The position numbers and the translations under genes are program-made. This document shows, piece after piece, positions 31,701 to 44,375 of a stretch of DNA of 64,000 nt. This DNA comes from Phoebastria nigripes (Eukaryota; Chordata; Aves; Procellariiformes; Diomedeidae). A model generated the notes under the pieces. The model was not told where the DNA came from, searched no databases, and saw only the letters and a list, made by a program, of their open reading frames with translations. Within the stretch, counting starts at the first letter, position 1. The number at the start of each line of letters is the position of its first letter. The stretch spans positions 219,263 to 283,262 of the forward strand of contig JAYKAV010002330.1 in assembly GCA_035582835.1 (NCBI GenBank), read 5' to 3'.

Positions 31701-33233
31701 ATCCCATCCCAACCCATCCCATCCTGGCCATGCATCCTGGGTTTTGAGGAGGAGCCATAGCTCTCCAGGGAGTGCTGGGAGTGAGAACTGATTTCCCAGG
31801 GGTTTACATCAGCCTGGACTAGAAAAGCACTTGCCAGAGGGCTGGTGGTGGGACCAAATCCAGCCAAACTTACGCCCACCAAATTCATTGGTCACTTCTT
31901 AGAGCAAAACCTATTTGTTGGGAACCAGCTGGTTAATTAATAACTCTGCCATGGGGCATGGCTGAGTTCCCATTTCAGGATGTGCCGTATGTCTCCAGGG
32001 ACAAAGCCGGGCACCAGCAGCATCGCTGGCTCCTGGGAGGAGTAGGGGACCTGAACGCCTGAGTGACGTGACCTGCAGGTCTGTGCCAGTGGCTCTGTGT
32101 GTCCCTTGCCCGCGGGGGACAAGGCTGGGCCAGCTCTCCCACCCGGAGCCCCTCGGCAGTCCCTGCCCCATGCCACGGGGGAAGGGGCTGGATGTGCTGC
32201 TGCTCACCCATGCACCACTCACCTCCTCTTCACCTCCCTGGGGTAAACATGGTCATGTCCCACCATGGTGGTGCCAACTGCTCTCAGATTGGGTTCCTGC
32301 CGTTGCAAGAGAGCCAATGGTGATGCTGGCCTGGCGGTGGTTTGCAGCCCCTGCCTGGGTCTATTCCTGACAAAACTGGTAATCTTCTGCTGGAAGGGGC
32401 CACCCTGAGCCAGAACTAGCCAGCCCGGCAGCACCACGGTGTGCCCCCAGCAGAGCAGGACCTTGTCAGTCAGTCTCATCACTGCACACACAGTCACTGA
32501 CTGTCCTGGTGCAAGGCCAAAACAATGTCCCCATGAGGCTGGAAGCCCCCCCACTGCTGCAGGACAGGCCCACTGCTGTGCTGCACAGTCCTCCATCAGC
32601 AGGTCTGGTGGCCTTCTGCAGCCCTTGCCAGTCACGCTGCTGCCTCCAGGGCTGCGTCTCCTCCAGCAGTAGACACACAGCCCTGGGATCCCAGACACTT
32701 GCGCTGGTAGTTCTGAGCAGGACCGGGGTCACCAGAGTCCTGTCGCTCAATGTGGCAGCTGTGGAGGTGGGACCATGGAAAGGATCAGATACTCACAAGC
32801 CTATGGGTTAATTTGCTGAGCAAGTGCCTCTGTCCCCTTTATCCCATAAATGCTGGATTGCAGGATCAGGTGATACCTGAAGGTGTTACAGGCCTTGTAA
32901 GGGCAGCAAAGAGGCGGCACGGAGGCAAGAACCCACAGAGGTGTGCTGGGAGAAGGGGCTTTTTGCTCCATCAGTCATTTTTCTTGTCATTGCCAGTACC
33001 TCTGGTGATGGGAAGATTTTGGTCCACGGGCCCTCCTGAGGCACCAGCATTCATCTCTCCTTCCCCTCAGCCTGTGGCTCCAAGCTCTGCTCTGTTCTGC
33101 CTCCTGGCACCTGTATGCATGGAGGTGGGACTGCCCTATCCAGCGGAGAGCCGGAGCCCTTCGGGGTCACTCCTCCAAATGCACTCACCTCCCAGTCTCT
33201 TCCTCACCTCCACTGGATCTCCAAGACTCCCTC
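28746..33233. other. Intergenic, no convincing gene
   Basis: GC-rich. A 192-codon open frame at 29004-29582 on the - strand is the longest without ambiguity here but has no known relative. A C-run lies at about 30.34 kb and an ATCCC microsatellite at 31.69 kb. Nothing else is supported. Confidence 0.55.
31688..31725. repeat. (ATCCC)n microsatellite
   Basis: About seven tandem pentamers of ATCCC with one AACCC variant. Confidence 0.9.
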
Positions 33234-33776
33234 TATCCTGGTTCCGGCTGGGACAGAGTTAACTTTCTTCCCAGTAGCTGGGGAGGGTGTGCTGTGTTTT
33301 GGGTTTGGTATAATAGGAGCGTTGATGGCCCATTGATGTTTTGTGTGTTGCCGGGTGGTGCTTGCACCGGGCACTTTTCGCCTCCCCTGCCCTGCCAGGT
33401 GCGTGGGAAGCTGGCGGGGGGTGCANAGCCGGGTTGGTTGACCCAGCTGGCCAATGGGGTATTCCATATCATGTAACGTCATGCTCAGTATAAAAACTAA
33501 GGGTGTGGGGGGGGCCCTGGGTCCCGGGCTCTCGTTCGGTTCGGCGGGTGGTGAGCAATTGCGTTGTGCATTGCCTGCTTTGTATATTGTTGTTGCTGTT
33601 ATCACTGTTACTATTACTGTTTTACTTTGTTTTATTTCAATTATTAAACTGTTTTTATCTCAACCCGCGAGTTTTCCTACTCGTGCCCTCCTGATTCTCT
33701 CCCCCATCCCACCGGAGTGGGGGGGTGAGCGAGTGGCTGCGTGGTGTTTAGGTGCTGCCAGCGTTAAACCACGACA
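33234..33776 (+). mobile_element. Solo LTR, copy B (forward orientation)
   Basis: 543-bp LTR, clearly the same family as copies A and C: it starts TATCCTGGTTCCGGCTGGG, has a TATAAAA box at 33489-33495 and ends TTAAACCACGACA. A 5-bp target duplication CCCTC flanks it (33229-33233 and 33777-33781). No internal retroviral sequence is attached, so it is a recombined solo LTR. The first TG has mutated to TA. It contains one N. Confidence 0.88.
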
Positions 33777-33906
33777 CCCTCCTCGGACAGAGGGACCCGG
33801 AGCTGCACGTGGGAGCATACTGCCTGCCCAGCTGGGGCCTGAGGCCAGCAGGAGCCTGGCCTTTCCCATCCTGTCCCAGTCTGAGCTTCCTTCCGTTGCT
33901 GCTCCC

Positions 33907-33984
33907 GCTTGCCTAGCTGTGTGCCCACATCCCCGCTTGCCTCGCTATGCGCCCGTGTCCCTGCTTGCCTCNCTGTGCCCGCAG
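33907..33984. repeat. 28-bp tandem repeat, about 2.7 units
   Basis: Units start at 33907, 33935 and 33963, each beginning GCTTGCCT; the third is partial and contains an N. It lies 130 bp beyond solo LTR copy B. Confidence 0.85.
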
Positions 33985-35999
33985 CAGAGGCGACTCCTCT
34001 TCTTCATGCAGTTTGCTCAGCCAGGGATTTTGCATGTGGGACACAATGCGCAGGGCACTGCTGTTTCAGGCTCTGTGATGTTCAGAAGTCTATTAGCCAG
34101 ATGAAAGTCTGCCTTTACTGGAGGGCAAATGTGTACTTAGGCTGTTAGACTATTACCACAAGATTATTTTTAAAGCATTTTCAGAGGTTTCCTGTAGGGA
34201 GGAAAAATGTATCGTCTCCATTAGGGATTTCAACCACACCAGTTTCTTTAATCCTTCTTAAGGGATAGCTAGGATTTTGTATTTAGGAGTAACCAAAACC
34301 TTTGGATGATGCTGTTCTAAGGTGCAATATTTTAATTTTCCTTTCTTAAAAGAGACAACTGCCATCTTTAAAGGAAGGCTCAAAGCTCTACCTGGTGCGG
34401 TAGAGTGGACAGCAGACAGATCAAACTTGGCACCAGGTGCCTTCATGCAGTGGCCTGGCCTGGCCCAGGCTGCCACTCTGGGTCTCTACTGGCCAGGGGC
34501 TGGAGGAGCAGCCATGCGGCCCTGGAGCCAGGGCAGCTCCTGGGGGCTTCCCTGCACCGACTCCTGCCCTTCCTTCCCATTTCCAGGTGGCTCAACAGAC
34601 AAACCCAAACCACCACCAGCTGCTTCCCTGCTGGGCTGGTCAGGAGAGGCGGCAAGAGGTGAGGCTTCTCAATTTTCACAGCAGGCAGCTGTTTTCAGGG
34701 GGACCGGGGAGGACTCCTCCGTGGGGGTGTGACCAACCAGCACCCCCAGTGGGGTCCAGAGGGTTGGCAGGAGCAAGGAGAGGAGGGAGCTCCGGTTCTG
34801 GTCGTTAGGCTGCCTGAGCAGCTGTCCCCAGACACGCGTGGGGAGCACCGTCTTCCGAGCCGGCTGGGCCAGTGCTGAGGGCAGGTGGTGGTGACGCCCC
34901 ACCAGCCCGGCAAGAGGGAGGGGCGTCCTGGCCGGCAGCGCTGGCTCTGCCCAGCATGGCTCCCCGCTGCTGCCCTGCTCCTGCCTGGGATGTGGGGAGG
35001 GCATCGGGCCACCCAGACACACGTCCTGCGGCCCCGGCCCTGTGGCTCGCCCCTCCCCGCAGGTCTTCTCCACTCACCCTGTCCCCCTTCCCCAGCCGAA
35101 AGCTGCCAGATGAGGCTGCGTTGGTTAAGCTGGGGCTACAGCTCCCAAGGTGAGGGAAGGTTCTTTAATCCCCAGACTCCTCTTGAGCAGGCTGCAGTGG
35201 CGCTGACAGCACTGGGACCGTTTTTTGGCAGATCTTGTCCTGTCACAAGGTGACCTGTTGGCCCCCAGTCTTACCAGATGAGCTTCCATTCTGGGCAGCA
35301 TTGCTGGATTTGCATTGCTGACATTGCTTTCCAGAGATGTAACAGCTGCTGGAGGAAACTCATCTGGAGTATGCTTGGCACCTGCATTTTACCATTGCAT
35401 TATAGACTGACCCAGAAGTCGGTCTTTGACTGCATTATGTGGATACCACGCATGGAGAAATGGGCAGCCTGCTCTGCTTCATCCCTCTGCTGGAAGCAGC
35501 ACTGCCCACACATGCGGCTCCAGGGCTCTCCCAGGTCCTCATGCCGTGCTGCAGGAAGGGCCAAGGGCAAGCGCAGCCCTGTCTTGTGCTCTCCATCCCG
35601 CTGGAGTTACTGGGAGGAGGCATCCAGCCCGTGGTCTTCTGTGAACTACCCCAGCAGGGAGCTCGGAAAGGTGACGATGCACAGACGGGAGCGAATCCTC
35701 TAAACGGGAACAAAATGACGGCTCGTGTTTGCATCATGATGAGGCACTGTTTGCCGTGCATCAGTGCCAATTACCAAAACAAGCCTTCTTCCTTTTAATG
35801 CTCTGTCAATAAAAATATAACAGCATGCTTGGGGTAACTACTTGCAACAGGGTGAGGGGGAGAGGGACTAAACGCAGCAAAAGAAAGCAGGCTACAGATA
35901 ACAATGGAGCATTTAGAGAAAATAGAAAAAAGGCAGGCAGATGGCATGAATATTAGTGCATGAAAATGACTAACACTCTGAGAATTTCCCAGTGTACTT

Positions 36000-36480
36000 C
36001 TGACTGGTTTGGGCTTGCTTTTGTAATTAATTTATGGAAAGCACCTAAATTGGGAATAAACACAATCTCGCAAATCCCTTCTAATCTCTGCCTGTATTTT
36101 TGAAACGATACCCTGAAGGTATAGTTTCTTACAATGATTAAACTGTTTTCCTTTTAAGAATTAAAAGGGACTTTTTTCATGTGATTGTGCAGAGCATTAG
36201 TGGTCAGGACCGAACTCAGAACTGTTTTAGATTCAATCTATTGTTGGATGGGGGCATTTCCCCACCGGACCACTGGATGCTAAATCTGCCAATATTTTCA
36301 TTTTGGATTAATGTATTTTAACGCAAAATATGACCCGGTGTGTTGTCAGCCACCCAATGACTCAGAAGCATTCTGACATTAGCATAAATTTGGAAACTTC
36401 CTTTAAAAGGAAGAAAAAAAATGTATTTTTCATTAAGTTGCTGCTTCGCTCTGACAATAAAAGCAAAACTCCCTCCCTCA
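36000..36480. other. AT-rich island, candidate conserved non-coding element
   Basis: Sharp change from GC-rich flanks to AT-rich unique sequence with no repeat signature and no sustained frame. Such islands in gene-poor DNA near developmental genes are often conserved enhancers. That is inference; no comparison was possible. Confidence 0.3.
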
Positions 36481-38149
36481 GGCAGGATGAGCAGAAAGTG
36501 CTTGGGGAGGTTGCGCAACTTGAACAATGGGGGATCTGGAGTGCGCTGGTAGTTCTTGGTCTCTGGGTGCATGCAGGAGCAGGATGATCAGTGCAGCTCT
36601 GCACATGAGGAGAAGTCTGTAAAGATATAGGCTTTGCTCTGCAGTCGCTGCTACCTGTACTTCAGTTCCTGCTGGTCCTCACAGGGGGTTTCTGCCTGCT
36701 GCCGCTGTTGGCAGGGCCATGTGTACCCTTGCGGAGGGGAGAAGCAGCAAAGGGCAGACAAGCACAGCAGCACCCTGGGATGCTTTGCGCTGGCTCTGGT
36801 GTGAGAAGGGTCCCCTGGGACAGCTATGCAGCTTGTCACCTGGTGTCTGGGGAGGCACATGGCAGCAGAGCCTGAAGGAGCACCATGGGCCCACAGGCCC
36901 CTCTCTGCAGGGCACGAGTGTGGAGCGGCGGAAGGGCTGGGGAGAGTCAGCTTGCAGGAGGCGCCGCTGGCTGCCTCCTCCTGCTGACCCTTTGTGCCCA
37001 CGCACCGGCAGGCTGCAGGAGGAGAACCCACATCTGTAGGGGAGACCCGGGCCAGAGAGGCTGGAGAGGAGAGGATGGCCACCTCCTGTTGCAGCGGTGG
37101 CTGCTGATGGCACAGCTCGCCATCTCTCATGCTGATCTGCAGGGTGGACCCCAGGCCTTGCCTGTGCTCTGCGCTGCCATGTGTTAAGGCTTTGCTGCAC
37201 CTTTGCAGCTTGCCATGACCACGGTGGCACATCAGTGGCTCTGGCNTGAGCCAGGAGACCCCGGCCCATTGAGATCTGCTGCTGTGGGCATAGAGACAGG
37301 GCTGGCCCAGGGAGGGAAGGCACACCAATGAAATTTCAGTGGTGTTCGTGGCCGTGGCGCTGGGCTCGGGGAGGGGTCCGGTAGTGAGGACATGAGGGTG
37401 CAGGAAGGAAACAAGGTTTTTATGACATGGCTTATCATGTTTCAACATGGAAATCAAGGTAAGAATTACCCAGGGCACAACCTGTCCCTTTGATTTGGAC
37501 TTTGCAGCTCAGTCATGCATAGGAGAAGCCTTTTCCTTGTCCCTCCAGCAGCATCTCCTTGTAATGGCTAATGGGAAAATATCACAGCAGTGAAAAATTC
37601 TCTCACCCTCATAAACACAATGACAAGGCTAAGTGATCTGTCTGCAGTGCAAGCAGGGCGTTTGGGCTGCATGTCTCAGATGAATGCTTCCCATTTTGCA
37701 GGCTGTTTGCATGTGCTTTATGAGCTCCAGCAGTAATTCAGGCAACTGCCAGACAGATGACAAGAGAGGAGACTGGCAGAGGACGCTGTGATGCTGGCTG
37801 CCGCGGGTGCTGCTGAGGGCATGTGGCTGGGACTTCTCACTCCCCGGGGGCGGCCAGCAGCCTGGCTGGGAGGGCGAGCTTCGGCAGCAGCCCCGGAGGC
37901 CGCCTGCACTGCAGCACCTCTGTGTCCCCCTGTCAGTACTGGGCAGAACCCTCGTGGCGCTGCTCCTTGCGGCGCTGCCCACGCATCCCCTGGGGCTGCA
38001 GCTTCACCTTGCCGGAGTGGAGGCCAGAAGCTGGGTTGGTTTTTGCAAAGTCCACACCGGGGTATTTACTTTTCTCCTTCTGTGGCCGTTTGTTCAATCG
38101 CAGCCTTCCCAGGGGTCGGCATACTCCGTTTTGCTTAACGGTTCTCTCC

Positions 38150-38460
38150 TACATGTAGGATTGCTGGGGTTTAACATAGTTTTTCTATTCTTTAGGGAAG
38201 AAGAAGAGAGAGTGAGAAAGACTGAATGTGATCTTTGTTTTCAGAATATTACTGAAGTAATTAAAATGCTTTGGAAGGTGTTCTGTTCCCAGAAGTAATA
38301 AATAGTTTTGACTGTTTTGCCCCATTAATTGCATATTAGTTAAATACGTATTTTTTCATAATATGCGTATTCACTCACCTGCTTACTCTGACAGTTAAAT
38401 GCATATTTAAATATGCATTATACCCTTTAATGCATAGTAATTATTTGGTAGAAAGCAAAG
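38150..38460. other. AT-rich island with a perfect 22-bp palindrome
   Basis: AT-rich unique sequence. The 22 bp at 38398-38419 equal their own reverse complement, centred on TTTAAA, each half carrying ATGCATAT, a POU/octamer-like word. Related words (GCATATTAG, ATATGCGTAT) lie nearby. It is a candidate regulatory element. Confidence 0.4.
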
Positions 38461-40699
38461 ACTCTTTCTGAGCAGTCCCTTTCAAGGGAGTAGATGTTTG
38501 TGTGCGCAGTCTTGCGTTGACTCTGGGAGGTAAACCGCTTCAGGTCTGTTGAGGTCATGGGGCATGGCCAGGCTGCGTGCGCTGCCTCGGCTNGTGGTGC
38601 CCTGCCGCAGCCCCAGGACGTGCATGGCGTGCTGCAGGCACGGACATGGCACCTGGGGGCTTGTGCCTGCTGCCAGCAGCCTTCCCCCTGCCTTTCCCAC
38701 GCCAGGAGCAGGCGCTTACAGAACAAGCACCCGGCTTTTACAAAGGGTCAGGCTTCAGGGGCAAAAGGAAAAGGAAGGACTGGTGGCGGTGCCCCAGGCT
38801 GGCCTCAGCCCACAGCTCTGCTGGGTGACCCGGAGTGGCCCGGGGCAGGTGACAGACACCTTGCCGGCACAGCAGCGCCGGGTGGCAGCGCAGGGTGGCA
38901 GCTCCTCTCCCGGGGGACCATGTGCACTTTGTGTGACAGCAAGTGCTGGCTGGGAAGGGTCCACAGACCTTGCTTGGATTCCTTTTTCTCCTCCAGATCT
39001 CAGCAAAAGAGGCCTCAGTTTCAGATGCACGAGGTCAGCATAGGCTCCAGACTCAGTGACCAGCTTGCCAAAGGGGCGGCTCCTGCTAACCTTAGCTGGG
39101 CACTTCTTGTTATCAGATTTTGTAGGAAACATCAGTCGCACCCTTTCGATGGCCACAATCGGCTGGTGTGCAGAGTCAGGAGCTGCCTTGGTGATGCTGA
39201 TTGGTGTTCAATAAAAGCTGAAGCCTGCCTGGGTGAGGGGAGCAGGACCACCAGCATTTGGGACAAGACAGGCCATTCCCGTGGTTGCCATCACCTCCCA
39301 GGATTACCTGGTTTTGCTTTTGGACTGTAGTACATGACAGCAAGGGCTCAGCAGAGTCACCATCTGTTAGGGAGAGTGAAAACACCTTTCATTAGGTCAC
39401 TTGATAACTGAGGGGCTCTCTGTATGTCTAAAAGCTCACCCGCCTTTCTCAAGTACACCTAGATGTCATCTCCTGTGACACGACCCTGATCTCCTACCCC
39501 TGCGTTGGGGGAAAATAGCCAGCAGCTCCTGACAGCTGAACCAGCACCCTATTAAAGACAAAATAATGACCTGGCGCAAGCTACACCTCTGCTGGGGACA
39601 GGCGGGTGAGCAGTTTGCACCACCTCCCCCAGCCCCTCTGGCGCGGGCATCGTGCTGGGCAGACCTCTTCCCTCCTGCCTCGCTTCCTCCTGCTGCCGCT
39701 TCCAGCTGCTTCCAGCTGCCTGGGGAAGATCCCTGCCAGGGATTACCTGCCCTTGAGAGCAGCACTGAGCTCCCCATGCAGCTGTCTGCAGCCAGACCAC
39801 AGCACGCAGCACCACTGCAGCAGACCAGGAGCAAAGCCAGGAGCAAAGCCAAGCTACTCCCTGCACTGACCGTTCCTCACCCCCGTCTTGGGCTACTGTG
39901 GCTGCAGCGAGCCATCTCCACAGCATGGACGGGGCAACCAGCATGCGCACACCAACATCTGCAGATGCTGCATCTTGCTCTCCTGGGAGCTAACTGAGCC
40001 CCGGTGCCAGGGGCAGGCAGGAGGGCATTTACCTCTCCCCAGCCAGAGCTGGGTACTGTGGGACGTTTTCAGTGGCACCACACATTCAGGAGTGGAGCTG
40101 TGTGGGGCAATAAACATGCTCCCATCCCTCCAGGGGAGACCCAGACCTCAGAGCCCTACTGCTGCAATTGCCTCCTCCTTGGCAGTGCCTCCCTCCATCC
40201 AGGTGACTGCTGTTGCACAAGCTCAGCAGCCCCAGCTCTGCAGCCGTGCCCTGCTGGTGCTGCTTTGCTGGTTTGCAGTCCTCGCACCCCTCCCGTGGCG
40301 TTTTGCTTTTGAGGCAGCAAGACTGCAAGGAAAGGGATCTGCATCCTTTGCCTGGCATGGTCCTGGGCCAGCTTTCGTGGCCCTGAAAGGGAGGGTGTCC
40401 CAGCCCCATGCACGGGGTCCTTCCAGTGGGATGTCAGCTTATGCTGGCCACGTCCTTGCCGCAGCCATTGGTCTCGGGTGGGACCACTGTGAGCAGGAGT
40501 CGAGGGCGCAGTGTGGCACCAGACCTGTTCCCAACCAGATGCCCCTTGGCAGTGCTGTGGCTGCGCCCCCCTCCCTGGGAGCTGCAGCTGGCCCCAGCGG
40601 CATCGGCACTCCAACGTGGCCATGTTTCCAGCGATGGATCTGGCTGCAGTCTTCTTAGGAACAATGCACTCCTACTGTACGGTACCAGATTGTACATCA

Positions 40700-40950
40700 A
40701 AACTATTATTTCCAACATCTCTGGCTTAATTGTAAAACTATAATACAAATGACATTGGGGGTTTGCTGGAGTTAAATTTTAATAGCAAGCCAGCGCCCTT
40801 TTAATGACATTTTATACATTTAAATTGGGCATGATCCCTTTGGGAACAGTAATTTTATTCATGGAGATTATGTCTAATTTGAATATAAAAACACCACTAA
40901 AAAGATATTGGATTTGCTATTTTTCACTTGCAGGAGCTCCGGAGTCCAAT
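40700..40950. other. AT-rich island, candidate conserved non-coding element
   Basis: AT-rich, repeat-free stretch between GC-rich blocks, with no open frame of note. Function is unknown. Confidence 0.25.
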
Positions 40951-42279
40951 CTTCCCAACTGTCTGGGCTTTGGTGGATTAAAAAAAAACCAACAAAACCC
41001 CCACAACTTCCATCCAGCAAAGCGTGGTATAGAAATCTGTACAACTGCCACTGCCTGAGCCGGTCCAGCTTGGATCCCTGGCGGGCTCCGAGGTGTGGCG
41101 ACGAGCACTGCAGCCAGCCCTCCGCTGCAGCCACAGCTGCTGCCTGCCCCTTGCTGGCTGTGGCGCTGGGCATGGAGGGATGAGGGGGAGGAAGCCACAG
41201 GGCAGCCACCCAGGATGGGCCATGGCCGTGGCTGTGGCCAGAGGGTTACGCCTCTGGAGGCAGCTCTGCCAACCCAGCTGGCCCCAGCCCCGGCACAGAC
41301 CCCACTTGCCTGGTACAACCTTGCTGGGCATCTGCTGGAGCTGCTGGGGATGGCGACTGCCTCCGGCGCTGGCGCAGTCTTTCCCCCTTCCTGTGCTGGT
41401 GCTGGCCAGAGCCTCTAAATTTCAGCACCAAATTCCTGTGACTTCTGTCAAATTGGTAGATAGTTTGGTCGGGGCAGATCCTTGCCCCACCAAGGGCAGG
41501 ACGGGGCCCAGCTGACTCTGTACTTCGGTGGCAGCAGTCCTGCTTGTCTTTTCTCGTGACAGCTGAGTTAAAGGTGGACAGCCTACAGGCAAAGCTCCTC
41601 GGGGGAATGTCACCAACCTACACTGACCGCCTGCTGCGCGTGAGGGACCCTTGGTGGCTTGTGCTGCTCTTGAGAGCAAAGGACACTTGCACACAACCAG
41701 CGCCAAGAGGCCAGTTCACAAGGGCACCTGGACGGCTCCTGCTGCTGGCTCCTGCAAGAGGCCAGACATCCTTAGTGGGGAGGATGTTGAGCAGAAAGAT
41801 GCCAAGTTGGTAAGAAACATGCTTGAGTCCTCTCCGTCAGGGTGGCCTGCTGGGGGATTGGGGCCATTTCGGTGCACACCTCTGTTCCAGCTGTACCTTG
41901 CTGTGCAGAGCACGTACCTGCTCCATGTGGTGCTGCGGGAGGAAGACAGCCGGTGGGCGGGTGAGATCTGCAGATGAAAAATAGCTCTGCTCCCACCTGG
42001 GGACTGGAATAAAACTGCCAGAGTTGCAAAACCCCTTAGCTCGTTGAGGAAGTGGGAAGGGAGACCTGGCATGCTGGTGGGCCTGCACAGGAGAAGCAGG
42101 TGCTTGTGAGGACCTGGAGGGTGCACTGGTGGCCGGGGTGGGCGACTTTAAGCTGGCTGAGTTAGTCAGCACATGGGACTGTGTGCAACCCTCCCTGGCC
42201 ACAAGCCGTACCCTTCAGCACAGCGGCGCCGATAACGGCACCGACACTGATGTGCGCCTGCACAAAGCTGCAGCCTCAT

Positions 42280-42400
42280 CTCTGAGACAGGATAAACTGT
42301 TTGGCCTTTGGACAAGATTATTTCTGTTCAGAACAGGATTGTTATCACTTAATTGAAAATAATTATCCAATGCAAATTGGCTTCAAGTTGGCAGGCTGAG
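42280..42400. other. Octamer-bearing AT-rich segment
   Basis: The octamer ATGCAAAT at 42370-42377 sits inside CCAATGCAAATTGG, so it is flanked by inverted CCAAT/ATTGG words. The surrounding 100 bp is AT-rich and repeat-free. The motif is the classic POU-factor site; activity here is not shown. Confidence 0.35.
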
Positions 42401-44049
42401 TTGAGAAGACGGCGTGTTTCCAAGCTGTCCTGAGGAGAGCTGAGCGTGGTGGCAGGGTGAGAGGCTGTGACTGTCCGCAGGGCTGGGAGACGACACTGCG
42501 GGGGAAGATGTTCCCTCTGCCACACCCACACCCCGCAAGGAAAATGGAGGAGCCTATCCTGCCCGCCTGGTGCTTTCATGCACTGGGGCCCTCCAGTTTG
42601 CCTTTCCAAAGCTTGGACAAGCTTTGAATCTCCCCCGAGAGCGGGAAGCATCAATCCATCAGCAGACAGCCCCAGCCAGCACCACCCTGCTCCTGTCTCT
42701 GGCATTGGCTGCAGCCAACAGACAACACGGGTGCAAACGAGACGAGATGCAACTTTGACCCAGGGCTGGCTCAGAGTTACACACCACCGTCAACCTGCTG
42801 GGCACTGCAGGAGTCTGACATGTCATTTGGTGAAAGAGTGGTGGAGAAGGCCATGGTACCTACACAGCCCCTGTGAAGGTGGTGGGAGCATTGGCACTGG
42901 AACAAGCTGCTCGAGAGACCTGTACTCAAGTGTAACGGGGAAGGTGTTAACGAGCCCATACCCCATCCTGGGGAGTCTGCACCTAGGATTTCTTCACACG
43001 AAGGATGCAGCTCTCCCGCTGCTGTCGATCAGGATAGCTGCAGTCACGTCCAAGGGATGGAGACAGCTGGTGGTGTAGAGGGGCTGGGCCACAGCTGGGA
43101 CATGGAAACCTTTGGAGAACCAGGCAGAAACAGACCCTCTGGTGCTCTGACCCAAGGGGGCACCTAAGCCTCAGCTGGGCTTGTGCCTCTTTTACTGAAC
43201 CTGTTCTTGCTACGCACAAGCAGCCCATCATTCAAAATGTCACCTGCGTCAACATGTTCTCGCTGGTAAGCTTCTTCTAAGGAGAACGAGAGATCCCCAT
43301 GTGTGTCTGTGAGATTTTCCCCACCCCCCTCAACACCTGCTGAACCTTCCACTTTTGGGGTCCCTGTGGCCACTCTTGTCTGCAGGGTCCATGGGCCATG
43401 GTCAGCCTGAGGAGGGGGATCTGCCAGAGAAGACCCTGCCTGGTGGAGGTCACCTGGGCACTTTGTCCTGCCCTGAGTGAACACGAGCGCATGTCTGGTG
43501 AGGAGCCTTTGGGCTTTTGTTATGATGCAGCGGTGTTCTCCCTGTCTACCTCGGGGAAAGCCAGCAGGGCCAGCTGGAGCCCACAGAAAGGCACAGGGAC
43601 TCTGGTTGTCTGAGGCCATCCGCACCAGTGGGGACAAGCCCTCTGTGGTGAGCAGACCCTGGGGCAGAGCCCGGTTCTTCGGCTTCCCCTTCGAAGGGAA
43701 ATGAAGAATCAGCTTCCCGCTCCCATTCCCTGTCCTGCTTCTCACGTACAGGCATACAAGCAGGCACCTCCACCCCTGCAGGGAGGGCTGGCAGAGGAAA
43801 GCAGCGGCAGATGCTGGCTCAGACATGGCATCAGCCAAATTTGGCTGGTGTCTGCATGTCCATCTTCCTGCCAGCAAGGACCCACACCCATGGTCCAGGG
43901 GCTCTCCACGGCCATTCTGCCCTTGGTGTTTTCTCCTCTCCCTTTTCTTTTTTTCTGCCTGAATGGTTTTGGATTATACAAGACCTTCCTGAATGAACAC
44001 AACGTCTCTGCCAGTGCACAAATGCATGAGAGAATACTGAGTTTCCACA

Positions 44050-44375
44050 ACAGTTTTTATATGATTTGACCAGACTGGTACAAGGTTAATTAAAAACCCC
44101 AATGTTTAAATGCAGTTTCATCAGAAGAAGTGTAAAATGCTTCTGCAAGAATCTCTGTCAGGACTTTTCAAAGATAGTGTACTTTACCTGGCAAAGCACA
44201 ATTAGACACAGTCAAATATTGTCCTGGTTAAAGACTATTAATTTTCCTTACATTTGTCATGAATTAATTTTTTCTGGCTATATCAACAGTGTTTCCTTTA
44301 TAAATACAACTGGCTCCTTTACATTGAAAAATTAAATTTGCTTTGATAATGAACTGAGGTGCTAATAATCGTTTT
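44050..44375. other. AT-rich island, candidate conserved non-coding element
   Basis: About 320 bp of AT-rich unique sequence with several TTAATT and AAATTAAATT words, abruptly bounded by GC-rich DNA and carrying no repeat signature. Confidence 0.3.

Noticed and set aside
36651..37478. 275-codon open frame on the - strand
   Set aside because: GC-rich, contains an N, overlaps open frames on other strands, low-complexity composition, no similarity to a known protein and no splice context.
38557..39330. 257-codon open frame on the + strand
   Set aside because: Contains an N; several other frames are open over the same bases, as expected by chance in GC-rich DNA; no recognisable domain.
39888..40658. 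256-codon open frame on the + strand
   Set aside because: Same reasons: overlapping frames on both strands, Cys/Pro/Ser-rich composition, no domain.
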